This document shows positions 16,201 through 24,906 of a DNA stretch of 64,000 nucleotides, in pieces. The first letter of the stretch is position 1. Every line of letters begins with the position of its first letter. The stretch lies in NCBI RefSeq assembly GCF_008704205.1, contig NZ_VXLC01000006.1, positions 186,001 to 250,000 on the forward strand. Direction: 5' to 3'. A program made the translations under genes and the position numbers. The notes below the pieces were generated by a model. It had not been told where the DNA came from. It searched no databases and saw only the letters and a program-made list of their open reading frames with translations. The stretch comes from Nocardia colli. Its GTDB lineage: Bacteria > Actinomycetota > Actinomycetes > Mycobacteriales > Mycobacteriaceae.

Positions 16201-18498
16201 ATGCACCGTAATGGGCCGACCGAGGACATCGATGAGTCCGCGCTGAGCGTGACCGCACCGAAAGAGCAGGCCGCGGGTGTCACCGCGGTCGCGGTGTCGC
16301 TGAAACGCGCGGTCGACGAGATGGGCGTGATCCGCACCGCCCGTACCCTCGCTCGAGTCAATCAGGTGCACGGCTTCGACTGCCCCGGCTGTGCCTGGCC
16401 GGAGCCGACCGGTCATCGCCGTCCGGCGGAGTTCTGTGAGAACGGTGCGAAGGCGGTCGCCGAGGAGGCGACGGTGCGCACGGTCACGCCGGAGTTCTTC
16501 GCCGCCCATTCGCTCGACGACCTGGCGGACAAGTCGGGCTATTGGCTCGGCCAGCAGGGCCGGCTGACCCATCCGATGGTGCTGCGCCCCGGCGACACCC
16601 ATTACTCCCCCATCGCCTGGGACGACGCCTACCGGCTGATCGCGGATCACCTGGGCGACTTGGTATCTCCGGACGAGGCAGTCTTCTACACCTCCGGCCG
16701 CACCAGCAACGAGACCGCGTTCCTCTATCAGACGCTGGTCCGCAGTTTCGGCACGAATAATCTGCCGGACTGTTCGAACATGTGTCACGAGTCCTCGGGC
16801 GCCGCGCTGGTCAGTTCCATCGGCATCGGCAAGGGCTCGGTCTCGATCGACGACTTCGCCGCCGCCGACCTGATCATCGTCGCGGGCCAGAACCCGGGCA
16901 CCAATCATCCGCGCATGCTCAGCGCGCTGGCCGGCGCGAAAACCAAGGGCGCCAAGATCATCGCGATCAACCCGCTGCCGGAGACCGGCCTGCTCGGCTT
17001 CCGCGATCCGCAGACGGTCAAGGGGTTCACCACCGGGGTGTCGATCGCCGACCACTTCTTGCAGATCCGGCTCGGCGGCGACATGGCGCTGTTCCAGGCG
17101 CTCGGCCGGCTGCTGTTCGAGGCCGAGGACCGCGCGCCGGGCACGGTGGTGGATAGGGAGTTCGTCGACGCGCACTGCGCCGGCTTCGCCGAGTACGAAA
17201 AGCAGGTCCGCGCAGTCGATTTCGACACCGTGCTGGCCGCGACCGGCCTGAGCAAGGCCGAACTCGACCGCACCGCACAGCAATTGGCCGAATCGAAGAA
17301 CATCATCATCTGCTGGGCCATGGGCCTCACCCAGCAGGCGCACGGCGTCGCCACCATCGAGGAGGCGACGAACCTGCTGCTGCTGCGCGGCATAATCGGC
17401 AAGCCGGGCGCGGGCGTGTGCCCGGTGCGCGGGCATTCGAACGTGCAGGGCGACCGCACCATGGGCATCTGGGAGAAGATGCCGGACGCGTTCCTCGACG
17501 CGCTGGACCGGGAATTCGGCATCACCAGCCCGCGCAAGCACGGCTTCGACACGGTCGACGCCATCCGTGCCATGCGCGACGGGCGCGCGTCGGTCTTCTT
17601 CGGGATGGGCGGCAACTTCGTCTCGGCCACCCCGGACACCGCGGTGACCGAGGCCGCGTTGCGCACCTGCGCGCTGACGGTGCAGGTCTCCACCAAACTC
17701 AACCGCAGCCACGTGGTGCACGGCCGGACCGCGCTGATCCTGCCCACCCTCGGGCGCACCGATCAGGATCTGCGCGACGGCACGAAACAGCAGGTTTCGG
17801 TGGAGGATTCGATGTCCATGGTGCACCTGTCCACCGGCAGGCTGAAGCCGGTGAGCCAGCACCTGCGCAGCGAGGTCGCCATCGTCTGCGATCTCGCGCT
17901 CACCCTGTTCGGCGCGGATCATCCGGTCCCGTGGGCGCGCTTCCGGGGCGACTACGACACCATCCGCGACGCCATCTCCCGCGTGGTGCCCGGCTGCGCC
18001 GACTACAACACGAGGGTGCGCGCCCGCAACGGGTTCGTCCTACCGCACCCGCCCCGGGACAGCCGCGAATTCCGTACCAGCACCGGCAAAGCCAACTTCG
18101 CGGTGAACGAATTGAGCTGGACCCCGGTGCCCGAGGGCAGGCTGATCCTGCAGACGCTGCGCAGCCACGACCAGTACAACACCACCATCTACGGCCTCGA
18201 CGACCGCTACCGCGGCGTGCACGGCGGCCGCAAGGTGGTGCTGGTGCACCCCGACGACATCACCGCGCTCGGCTTCGCCGAAGACGATCTGGTGGACGTG
18301 ATCTCGGAGTGGACCGACGGAACCGAGCGCAGCGTCAAGGGTTTCCGGCTCATCGCCTACCCGACCCCGCGCGGCAACGCGGCGGCCTACTACCCGGAGA
18401 CGAATCCCCTTGTCCCGCTGGATCATGTCGCCGCAAGGTCGAACACCCCGGTCTCCAAGTCGGTGACCATCAGACTCGAACGGGCCGCCCATGAGTAG
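16201..18498 (+). CDS. molybdopterin oxidoreductase, formate-dehydrogenase-like (FdhF/YdeP family)
   Basis: 765 residues of the DMSO-reductase superfamily. The N-terminal region has only a CPGC pair (C61, C64) in FDCPGCAWPEP, as in YdeP-type proteins, rather than a full ferredoxin-like 4-Cys site. NMCHESSG near residue 200 is the family block around the Mo ligand, and the C-terminal molydopterin-binding domain is present (VVLVHPDDITALGFAEDDLVDV). All residues are sense-coded, with no in-frame TGA for selenocysteine. These enzymes are assumed to be formate dehydrogenases or reductases, but YdeP homologues in E. coli have been tied to acid resistance rather than a proven reaction. It overlaps fdhD by eight bases. 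Confidence 0.87.
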   Translation: MHRNGPTEDIDESALSVTAPKEQAAGVTAVAVSLKRAVDEMGVIRTARTLARVNQVHGFDCPGCAWPEPTGHRRPAEFCENGAKAVAEEATVRTVTPEFFAAHSLDDLADKSGYWLGQQGRLTHPMVLRPGDTHYSPIAWDDAYRLIADHLGDLVSPDEAVFYTSGRTSNETAFLYQTLVRSFGTNNLPDCSNMCHESSGAALVSSIGIGKGSVSIDDFAAADLIIVAGQNPGTNHPRMLSALAGAKTKGAKIIAINPLPETGLLGFRDPQTVKGFTTGVSIADHFLQIRLGGDMALFQALGRLLFEAEDRAPGTVVDREFVDAHCAGFAEYEKQVRAVDFDTVLAATGLSKAELDRTAQQLAESKNIIICWAMGLTQQAHGVATIEEATNLLLLRGIIGKPGAGVCPVRGHSNVQGDRTMGIWEKMPDAFLDALDREFGITSPRKHGFDTVDAIRAMRDGRASVFFGMGGNFVSATPDTAVTEAALRTCALTVQVSTKLNRSHVVHGRTALILPTLGRTDQDLRDGTKQQVSVEDSMSMVHLSTGRLKPVSQHLRSEVAIVCDLALTLFGADHPVPWARFRGDYDTIRDAISRVVPGCADYNTRVRARNGFVLPHPPRDSREFRTSTGKANFAVNELSWTPVPEGRLILQTLRSHDQYNTTIYGLDDRYRGVHGGRKVVLVHPDDITALGFAEDDLVDVISEWTDGTERSVKGFRLIAYPTPRGNAAAYYPETNPLVPLDHVAARSNTPVSKSVTIRLERAAHE

Positions 18499-19330
18499 AG
18501 TCACCGCCCGCCGCAGAATGCGCCGGATCTCGCCGACGGGTGAGATCCAACGCCCCGACACCCTCGCCGTCGAGGAGCCGCTGGAGATCCGGATCGGCGG
18601 CGAATCGCTCGCCATCACCATGCGCACCCCTGGCAACGACGTCGACCTGGTGCACGGATTCCTGTTGAGCGAGGGCATGATCGGCGTCGCCGAGGAGATC
18701 ATGGCCGCCCGCTACTGCGCGGGCACCGACGACGACGGCCGCCAGACCTACAACGTCCTCGATCTCACGTTGCGCCACCCGGTGCCGATGCGGCCCAAGA
18801 ACTTCCTGACCACCGGCGCGTGCGGCCTGTGCGGCAAGACGGCGCTCGACGAGGTCCGCACCCTGTCCCGGTATCCGATCGCCGAGGGCGGGGCGGTGGT
18901 GGACACGCAGGTGCTCTCCGGCATGACGGACACGTTGCGCGGCAAGCAATTCCTCTTCGAGGCGACCGGCGGCCTGCACGCGGCGGGCCTGTTCACCACC
19001 GACGGCACGGTGCTCGCGGTGCGCGAGGACATCGGCAGGCACAACGCGGTGGACAAGGTGATCGGCTGGGCGCTGCGGCAGAACCTGGTTCCGGCAAGGG
19101 ATCTGGTGCTCATCGTCAGCGGGCGCGCCTCCTTCGAACTGGTGCAGAAGGCGACGATGGCGGGCATCCCGATGCTCGGGGCGGTCTCGGCGCCCAGCTC
19201 GCTCGCGGTCGATCTCGCGGCCGAGAGCGGACTCACCCTCGCCGCGTTCCTGCGCGGCGGCACCATGAACGTCTACACCCACCCGGATCGCATCGTCGTC
19301 ACCCCGAACGACACATCGATGCTGGCCTGA
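18491..19330 (+). CDS. fdhD: formate dehydrogenase accessory sulfurtransferase
   Basis: 279-residue FdhD protein, which transfers sulfur from the cysteine desulfurase to the molybdenum cofactor of formate dehydrogenases. The catalytic CGLCGK motif is visible in TTGACGLCGKTALDEV, and the family blocks VHGFLLSEGMI, TGGLHAAGLF, REDIGRHNAVDKVIGWAL and LVIVSGRASFELVQKA (as LIVSGR in this copy) are in order. Length is normal. The gene starts inside the end of the molybdopterin oxidoreductase gene, so the two are one transcript and FdhD is the maturation partner of that enzyme. Confidence 0.95.
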   Translation: MSRVTARRRMRRISPTGEIQRPDTLAVEEPLEIRIGGESLAITMRTPGNDVDLVHGFLLSEGMIGVAEEIMAARYCAGTDDDGRQTYNVLDLTLRHPVPMRPKNFLTTGACGLCGKTALDEVRTLSRYPIAEGGAVVDTQVLSGMTDTLRGKQFLFEATGGLHAAGLFTTDGTVLAVREDIGRHNAVDKVIGWALRQNLVPARDLVLIVSGRASFELVQKATMAGIPMLGAVSAPSSLAVDLAAESGLTLAAFLRGGTMNVYTHPDRIVVTPNDTSMLA

Positions 19331-19408
19331 TCGCGCTTGCCCGGACCGGTCGGCCGATTTACCGTGACAGCACGTGATCGGAGCGGTTCGGCGGGAACGG
19401 AGAGACCG

Positions 19409-19939
19409 ATGCGGATCTCGGTGGAGGGCACGCCGGAGGGGTTACGCGTGCGGATGCGGTTCGAGCAGTACCGCCGCCGCCTGTTCAGCACTCGAATCGT
19501 CCTGGCGGTCTTGGCCGTTCAAGGTGCGGTCGTCGGGCTGTGGGCGACCATCGCGCCACACTCCTGGTACACCAGCTTTCCCGGCTTCGGCATGCACTGG
19601 ATCGCGGCCGACGGCCCGTACAACCATCATCTGGCCGGCGATGTCGGCGCGTTCTTCCTGGCGCTCACCGCGGTGACCATCGCGGCCCTGGTCCTCAATT
19701 CCACCGCGGCGGCGCGCATGGCGGGCATCGGCTGGCTGGTTTTCAGCGTGCCGCATTTCGTCTACCACGCTTTCCATCGGCCGATGGAGATGAGCGGGGT
19801 AAGTTTCGCCGTCAGCCTCATTGCCGCGGCGTTGCTGATCACCCTCGGTCTCGCCGGTGTGCTGCTGCCGCCCCGCGGCGACATCCCGCTGTCGGACCCG
19901 GCACCGGTCAACGTCAAGTTCCCGCGCCGCCGCCGTTGA
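19409..19939 (+). CDS. small four-helix membrane protein
   Basis: About 176 residues from the ATG at 19409, which has GGAG about seven bases upstream; an in-frame codon at 19337 lacks a site. After a basic N terminus (RFEQYRRRLFSTR) there are four hydrophobic segments (IVLAVLAVQGAVVGLWATI, LAGDVGAFFLALTAVTIAAL, AGIGWLVFSVPHFVYHAFH, FAVSLIAAALLITLGLAGVLL). Several His residues lie near membrane boundaries (PHFVYHAFHRP). It follows fdhD by 78 bp and ends at a strong terminator, so it may belong to the formate-dehydrogenase-like operon, conceivably as a membrane partner; I recognise no named family. Confidence 0.72.
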   Translation: MRISVEGTPEGLRVRMRFEQYRRRLFSTRIVLAVLAVQGAVVGLWATIAPHSWYTSFPGFGMHWIAADGPYNHHLAGDVGAFFLALTAVTIAALVLNSTAAARMAGIGWLVFSVPHFVYHAFHRPMEMSGVSFAVSLIAAALLITLGLAGVLLPPRGDIPLSDPAPVNVKFPRRRR

Positions 19940-19953
19940 GCCCCGACGACGAC

Positions 19954-19990
19954 AACGCCCCACAGCCCGTCTCGGCGCTGTGGGGCGTTT
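19954..19990 (+). terminator. strong intrinsic terminator-like hairpin
   Basis: A perfect 12-bp stem, AACGCCCCACAG (19954-19965) pairing with CTGTGGGGCGTT (19978-19989), with a 12-base loop and a short T run at the end. It sits 15 bp after the stop of the small membrane protein gene and closes the oxidoreductase-fdhD transcript. Confidence 0.85.
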
Positions 19991-20120
19991 GAACTGTCCG
20001 TGCGGCTGGGGGCTGAGCTACGTGGTCAGGACCGCGAGCAGGCGGTCCTTCGCGAGGCAGAGCCGCGCCACCGACGTGAGGTTTCGTTCCCCGGTTCTAG
20101 CAACCGCGAGTTGTAGCTCG

Positions 20121-20435
20121 TCAGTCCTTCAGGGCGTCAAGCAGCGCCGCACGCTGACGTGCGCCGAGCCCGCCGATCCGACGATCCTCCGGGATCTCCG
20201 CCTGATCCATCAACTTGGCGGCCTTCACCGGTCCGACACCTGGCAGAGCCTTGATCACCGCGGCGACCTTGGTCTTCTTGACCAGCTCATCGGAGTCGGC
20301 CTTCTTCAGCAGGTCGGCGACCGAAACCTTGCCCGCCTTCACCTTGCCGATCAGTTCGGAGCGCGCCTTGCGGACCGCTGCCGCTTTGGCCAACGCTTCA
20401 GTGCGCTGCTCCGCGGTCATGGTAGGCAGTGCCAT
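20121..20435 (-). CDS. mihF: actinobacterial integration host factor
   Basis: 104-residue nucleoid protein of the mIHF family. The helix-two-turn-helix part is seen as VAAVIKALPGVGPVKAAKLMDQAEIPEDRRIGGLG, close to the mycobacterial and Streptomyces proteins, which bind DNA without sequence specificity and support phage L5 integration and nucleoid organisation. The ATG at 20435 is preceded by GGAGGAGA at good spacing, so I reject the longer frame. The usual neighbours of mihF (pyrF and gmk) are not here, so this is either a relocated gene or a second copy. Identity is firm. Confidence 0.93.
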   Translation of the reverse strand: MALPTMTAEQRTEALAKAAAVRKARSELIGKVKAGKVSVADLLKKADSDELVKKTKVAAVIKALPGVGPVKAAKLMDQAEIPEDRRIGGLGARQRAALLDALKD

Positions 20436-20966
20436 GTCTCCTCCGCTTCCACTCGTCACTCGAACATCTGGTTGACCGGACCGAGTAAACAGCACTCCAC
20501 CGGCAGCGCAAGGCCGACACACCGGGACCGGTTCGGCGGAGTTAGCGATGAGTTTCCTGGCCAGAGGCCGCCGAACACAGTAATCAGCGGGCAAAAAGGA
20601 CAAAATTCGCTGCTGTTCCGCTCACAGGACCGGCGGTAACACGTCGGCCGGTAAACGCGACAGAATCTACGAAAGCATCAGCGCGGGATAAAGGTTCAAC
20701 GGCGAACCACGGGGGATCAATGGCGATCCCCGGCACCGGGCGCGATCGGGATCTCCGATCGTCACCGTGTCCTACGACGCGGATGCCGACAACAGCACAG
20801 CGTCTGCGGGGGCAATGCAACTTTCGGGGGGATTCCCCACCGGCCCGAGCCACATCGATCGCCGTTGGACAGCGCAACGAGAGCGCGGAACCGATCCTTG
20901 ACCGCCCCCGCGGCTGTGCTGCTAGTCTGCCGAATTAGAACACGTTCCAATTCGGCAGGAGTTCCG
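20436..20966. other. intergenic stretch, divergent promoters of mihF and the isomerase-like gene
   Basis: About 530 bp with comparatively AT-richer patches. Near its right end is the KstR-like palindrome described separately. Short open frames in both directions show no conserved motif. No RNA gene is apparent. Confidence 0.4.
20936..20949. promoter_or_regulatory. KstR-like operator TAGAACACGTTCCA
   Basis: The 14-mer fits the published KstR half-site pattern TNNAACNNGTTNNA. It is nested in a wider inverted repeat, CCGAATT ... AATTCGG, and stands 17 bp upstream of the start of a steroid-isomerase-like gene. KstR is the TetR repressor of sterol degradation in mycobacteria, Rhodococcus and Nocardia. 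The regulator itself is not encoded in this window. Confidence 0.5.
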
Positions 20967-21344
20967 ATGACCAAGCAGATCCGCGATGCGATCGAGCAGT
21001 ACGTCAAGCTGGTCGGCGCCGGTCCGACCGAGGCCATCGTCGAGCTCTACGCGCCCGACGCGACCGTCGAAGATCCGGTCGGCACCCCCGTCCGGCAGGG
21101 CCACGCCGCCATCCGCGAGTTCTACGACGTGATCGGCGCGCTCGACCGGGACACCGAGCTGCGGGCGGACACCGTGCGCATCGCGGGCAACGAGGCCGTC
21201 TTCATGTTCACCATCGTCACCCGGGTCGCCGGGCAGCGCTTCACGCTGACGCCGATCGACATGATGGAATTCGACGACGCGGGCAAGATCATCCGCATGC
21301 GCGCCTTCTGGAGCCAGGAAGACATGGCCATCGAGCCCGAGTGA
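20967..21344 (+). CDS. SnoaL/NTF2-fold protein, steroid delta-isomerase-like
   Basis: 125-residue cone-fold protein. The sequence YVKLVGAGPTEAIVELYAPDATVEDPVGTPVRQGHAAIREFYDVI is the typical ketosteroid-isomerase opening with the candidate catalytic Tyr/Asp positions, and MMEFDDAGKIIRMRAFWSQEDM the C-terminal strand block. Such enzymes move the double bond of 3-keto-5-ene steroids through an enolate. The ATG at 20967 has GGCAGGAG upstream. A KstR-like operator just before the start supports a steroid role. The NTF2 fold is certain, the steroid reaction likely. Confidence 0.8.
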   Translation: MTKQIRDAIEQYVKLVGAGPTEAIVELYAPDATVEDPVGTPVRQGHAAIREFYDVIGALDRDTELRADTVRIAGNEAVFMFTIVTRVAGQRFTLTPIDMMEFDDAGKIIRMRAFWSQEDMAIEPE

Positions 21345-21535
21345 CTCGCCGGGATTTTCGGCGCAGATAACGCTCGACCGTGTCCTCGGCGCGCTGAATC
21401 GACTATGAAGAGTAGGTGTCGGTGCCACCTGTCCGCTACCCTCGCAGCGAGCTACTACCCAGCTCCCGGTGATCGGGCAGCCCGGCATCTCCCGATTTGT
21501 CGAGTTCCGTTCAGCCCATCCACTTTTGGAGCAGC

Positions 21536-22351
21536 ATGCCCGAGGAACACCCCTTCGACGAAGTCGCGCAGTTGGCCAGGCGGGTCGAGCGGGCCCGCGG
21601 TCGACTGGCCTACCAGTTCGATCCCGCGCTGACCGAGGCATTGGCCGAGGACGAGCTGGAAGCCGAACGCGAACTGGCCGAGCGCATCCGCACCCAGGAC
21701 CGCGGTCAGCGGTGGAAGTACGCGGAGGCCGTCTCCAACGCCGCCGACCGTGCCCGGCAGACCAAGGAAGCCATCGAGAAGGCCGACATCCGCGACCTGC
21801 TGATGGCCCGCAAAGCCATTGCCGCACAGCGTCGTGAGTCCAGCCCGCACGCGCAGCTCGCCTCGCTGTACCGGCATCGCGCCTGGTCGTTGCGCGCGCT
21901 GGCGGGCGTGGTGATCGCCGGCATGCTGTGGTCGGCGGTCAACGTGCAGCACAACATCGCGCCGGACGGCATCACGGATCCGTTGTACTGGTTCAGTTAT
22001 CTGGTCGAGGCGATGATCAGCGTGTGTCTGGTGATCATCATGATCGGCACGACCAAGCTGGCCGAATGGGGTGTGCTGAACAGTCGCACTCAGGTTGTCA
22101 CAGCCGAAATCGTGTTGCTGGCACTGACGATCGGGTTGAACACGTATCCGCACGTGCGGGATGCGCGGTGGTTCGACGCCGGGGTGCACGCGGTGGCGCC
22201 GATGATGATCGGTGTCGCGTTGCTGACGCACAACGCGGCGAGTGCGCGGTACAGCCAGGCGATCACCCGGGCCACCGAGCACATTCGGGACAATCCGGAT
22301 CGGCCGCGGCCTACGTTCGACAGCACGTTGCTGGGGGCGCAGCGGGGGTGA
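21536..22351 (+). CDS. membrane protein with N-terminal coiled coil, 5' of ESX cassette
   Basis: 271 residues. The first 115 residues are charged and helical (ERARGRLAYQFDPALTEALAEDELEAERELAERIRTQD), probably a cytoplasmic coiled coil. Four hydrophobic helices follow (SLRALAGVVIAGMLWSAVNV, WFSYLVEAMISVCLVIIMIG, VTAEIVLLALTIGLNTYP, FDAGVHAVAPMMIGVALL). The topology recalls plasmid transfer (Spd/DUF2637-type) membrane proteins, but the match is not strong enough to name. The start has TGGAGC nine bases upstream. It precedes the ESX lipoprotein gene by 240 bp and may or may not belong with it. Confidence 0.7.
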   Translation: MPEEHPFDEVAQLARRVERARGRLAYQFDPALTEALAEDELEAERELAERIRTQDRGQRWKYAEAVSNAADRARQTKEAIEKADIRDLLMARKAIAAQRRESSPHAQLASLYRHRAWSLRALAGVVIAGMLWSAVNVQHNIAPDGITDPLYWFSYLVEAMISVCLVIIMIGTTKLAEWGVLNSRTQVVTAEIVLLALTIGLNTYPHVRDARWFDAGVHAVAPMMIGVALLTHNAASARYSQAITRATEHIRDNPDRPRPTFDSTLLGAQRG

Positions 22352-22592
22352 TCGCCGGTTGGGCGTTATCGCCTGACTTGTGATCGCCGATCGTGGTGAT
22401 TTGTTGTGTGAGGGTCCGGGTCGGGTGGGTTCCGGTCCGGATCTCAGAGGTCGTTTGACTGGCTGCCAAAATGCGCCCGTGTTGTTGCGGGCTGTCAGTG
22501 GTCGGCGGTACGGTTTGCCCAGGTAACGGGGGTGGGCACCGGGATACAGCCACCTCCGGATGGATTTCGGACACCGGCGGTTAGGGGAACGG

Positions 22593-23198
22593 ATGACCAG
22601 CAGGGGGAGCAAGCTGCGTGGTATCGCCCTGGTAGTGGGTGTTGGGTTGGTGTTGGCGGGGTGTGAGAAGACGACGGATGGGGCGCCTACGGGGACGGGG
22701 GCGAGTTCAGCAAGTTCGAGTGCGAAGCCGTCTGGATCGAAGGATCCGGACGCGGCGATCTGGGATCCGTGTACCGCGCTGCCAGACGATGCGCTGCGCG
22801 CTGATGAACTCAATCCCGACACCCGAACCAAGGACATCGCAAGGTTCGACCCAACCGGATGGAAAGTGTGTGCCTGGCGATCAACGGCCAAATGGTACGA
22901 CCTGGGGATCTACTCCGGCGAACCCACGCTTCAGCAGGTTCGACAACGGCAAGACCTCGAGAGCGTAGTACCGCTCACGGTCGGGGGGCATCCGGCATTG
23001 CGCTTCTTGTTCGCCGATGATGCCGAGAAACGGCTCGATTGCGGTGTGGCGGTCGAAGTCCCCCAAGGAAAAGCGGCAGGAACGGTGGCGTTCCTGGTCA
23101 CTACGCGCTACTCGATCGGCAAGCTCGGCGATCCGTGTGACCAGGCGACCCGGCATGCAAACGATTTTGCGAAATATTTGCCCGGCGGAGGGAACTGA
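22593..23198 (+). CDS. DUF3558-type lipoprotein of ESX substrate cassette
   Basis: 201 residues. A type II signal peptide ends at the lipobox LAGC (cysteine about residue 24), followed by a Ser/Lys-rich spacer and a domain with WDPCTALPDDALRA, VCAWRS and a C-terminal GDPCDQATRHANDFAKYLP block, the pattern of the DUF3558 family of mycolata lipoproteins. It is anchored on the outer face of the membrane. It leads a closely packed operon with the PE-like, PPE-like and EspG genes (gaps of three bases or overlap), so it probably assists or receives those secreted proteins. Role inferred. Confidence 0.85.
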   Translation: MTSRGSKLRGIALVVGVGLVLAGCEKTTDGAPTGTGASSASSSAKPSGSKDPDAAIWDPCTALPDDALRADELNPDTRTKDIARFDPTGWKVCAWRSTAKWYDLGIYSGEPTLQQVRQRQDLESVVPLTVGGHPALRFLFADDAEKRLDCGVAVEVPQGKAAGTVAFLVTTRYSIGKLGDPCDQATRHANDFAKYLPGGGN

Positions 23199-23201
23199 AC
23201 G

Positions 23202-23594
23202 ATGGCTTCAGCTGCGCAACCGTCAGACTGGCGCCAGCTGCTCGACCGAGCCAACGCAGGCGAGCTGAGACTGAGTCCAGAAGTCGGTAAGGATCTCGAC
23301 GCGAAGTGTGAGACGTATCTGGACGACCTCGACGATATCCGCAGCTCTATGCGCGGTGTTTCGTGGGCTACGGGATTCGGCGGAATGCCGTCTGGTCCTG
23401 TCTTGGAGCGGAAGTTTGCACTCAAGGGCAGAGGCGGCGACACCTCACTCGAGTCATCTCTGGAGACGCACATCGATGAAGTCAAACTCATGCGCCAAGT
23501 CTTCGCGCAAGCCATGGCGAACTATCACGCGGTCGATGAAAGCAACAGCCAGCAGATCCCGACCCTCGACGTCCCGGGGAAGGACGGCTCATGA
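23202..23594 (+). CDS. PE-like ESX (type VII) secretion substrate
   Basis: 130-residue helical protein without a signal peptide. It shows two predicted helices separated by a Gly-rich middle (GVSWATGFGGMPSG) and ends with the T7SS export motif YxxxD (Y108-HAV-D112) just after the second helix, as in PE and EspC-type substrates. Its stop overlaps the start of the PPE-like gene (ATGA) and an EspG gene follows, the arrangement expected for a co-secreted heterodimer and its chaperone. Sequence similarity to classical PE proteins is weak, so the assignment rests on the motif and the gene order. Confidence 0.7.
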   Translation: MASAAQPSDWRQLLDRANAGELRLSPEVGKDLDAKCETYLDDLDDIRSSMRGVSWATGFGGMPSGPVLERKFALKGRGGDTSLESSLETHIDEVKLMRQVFAQAMANYHAVDESNSQQIPTLDVPGKDGS

Positions 23595-24904
23595 GTCAGG
23601 ACGACTACCAAGCGCGGATCATCGCGGCTCAGCAGCAGTGGAACGACGACCGTACGGCGATCTACTCGCATCTCAGCAAGCTTGCGCAGGATCTGGAACA
23701 GGGTTACGACCCGCCGTCGATCACCGACCCTGGGCAGGATCTGTTCGTCATCGAGACCAGCACACTGCAAGATCTCATCAGCAAGGTCGAGGTTATGAAA
23801 CCCGGCCAAGCGTGGGAGGCCTCGCAGATGTGGCAGAACGTCAGTGCAGCATTCCGGGAGAAGTCGCACACATTTGGTGACGCGATCAAGGCGACCGTCG
23901 CCAACGGTTGGAAAGGCCAGGCCGCAGACCAGGCGGTCCAATCGGTCGGCCGGTATGTGGACATGTCGCAGCAGCTGACACTCTCCACCGAGCTCATTTC
24001 GGTGAAGCTGTCCGAGATGTATACCGGTCTGCATCAGACCCAGGCGTTGATGCCCCGCGCCAGTGACAGCAGCCCGGACTTGCGTGGGAAGACGCTGCCC
24101 AGCGAGGGTGTGCTCAAGGTCGACGACCACAATCAGACCGAAGCGACCGCGGAGGCTCGGCGTGTGCTGCGCACCGTGTACTGGCAGGTCGCGAATCAGA
24201 CGGACAACGGTGTTCCTGTCGTGCCCAACAGCCCGACCTTGGTGAGCAATCCGGATCAGCCGGTGAGTCCGCCGTCGACTTCGCCCAGCCCGCAGACTTC
24301 CTCCGGTGCCAGCGATCAGCCGAAGCAGGAGAATCCGGCTTCGAACGAAGACAAGTCCGGAGACAAGACGGGCGACAAGTCCGGTGACCCGAGTCAGAAT
24401 CCGAACTCGACCCAGCCGGCGAGCAACAACCCGCAGACCACCACCTCCGGCACGACACCCCAATCCACCACTCAGGCAAACAATCCGACGTCGACGCCGA
24501 GCACCACCTCGCCGACTCCGAACCAGAACACTCCCGGCGCAACGCCGGTGACGACGCCTAGCCGCAACAGCCCGGGCAGCCCGACCACGCGTTCGCCCGG
24601 CAGTCCTGGCAGCCCCGGAAGTCCGCGCACCTCAACCACTCCCGGCACGCCCTCCCCCGGCCGCAGCATCCCCGGCACCCCGGGGCAACCGGGAACCACG
24701 GCCCCACTGGCGGCTCGCGCCGGAACCAGCACCGGTGCCGCAGGCCGACCCGGCATGAGCGGCATGCCGATGGGCGGCGCGGGAGCGAAGAAGGACGACG
24801 ACGAAGGCGCCCACCAGACCAAGGATTACTTGATCGGGGACTGGTCCGAGGAACTCCTCGGTGAACCGACCAAAGCCGTGCCGCCGGTGATCGGGGAAAA
24901 CTGA
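23591..24904 (+). CDS. PPE/WXG-like ESX secretion substrate with low-complexity tail
   Basis: 437 residues. The N-terminal 180 residues are helical with a W-K-G turn (W107-K-G109 in NGWKGQAADQ), the WXG signature of PPE-type partners. Residues about 215-400 are low-complexity Ser/Thr/Pro/Gly/Asn, with GSPGSPGSP-type repeats. The C-terminal 40 residues are conserved-looking again (KKDDDEGAHQTKDYLIGDWSEELLGE), including a second YxxxD (Y413-LIG-D417). It should form a dimer with the preceding PE-like protein, be kept soluble by the EspG next door and be exported by an ESX system encoded elsewhere. Confidence 0.75.
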   Translation: MSQDDYQARIIAAQQQWNDDRTAIYSHLSKLAQDLEQGYDPPSITDPGQDLFVIETSTLQDLISKVEVMKPGQAWEASQMWQNVSAAFREKSHTFGDAIKATVANGWKGQAADQAVQSVGRYVDMSQQLTLSTELISVKLSEMYTGLHQTQALMPRASDSSPDLRGKTLPSEGVLKVDDHNQTEATAEARRVLRTVYWQVANQTDNGVPVVPNSPTLVSNPDQPVSPPSTSPSPQTSSGASDQPKQENPASNEDKSGDKTGDKSGDPSQNPNSTQPASNNPQTTTSGTTPQSTTQANNPTSTPSTTSPTPNQNTPGATPVTTPSRNSPGSPTTRSPGSPGSPGSPRTSTTPGTPSPGRSIPGTPGQPGTTAPLAARAGTSTGAAGRPGMSGMPMGGAGAKKDDDEGAHQTKDYLIGDWSEELLGEPTKAVPPVIGEN

Positions 24905-24906
24905 GC

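Noticed and set aside
16171..17922. Minus-strand 583-codon frame opposite the molybdopterin oxidoreductase
   Set aside because: No recognisable domain; the plus strand carries conserved oxidoreductase blocks over the same bases.
16201..18498. Possible selenoprotein formate dehydrogenase
   Set aside because: There is no in-frame TGA; the Mo-ligand region reads with Cys and Ser codons, and the frame is continuous.
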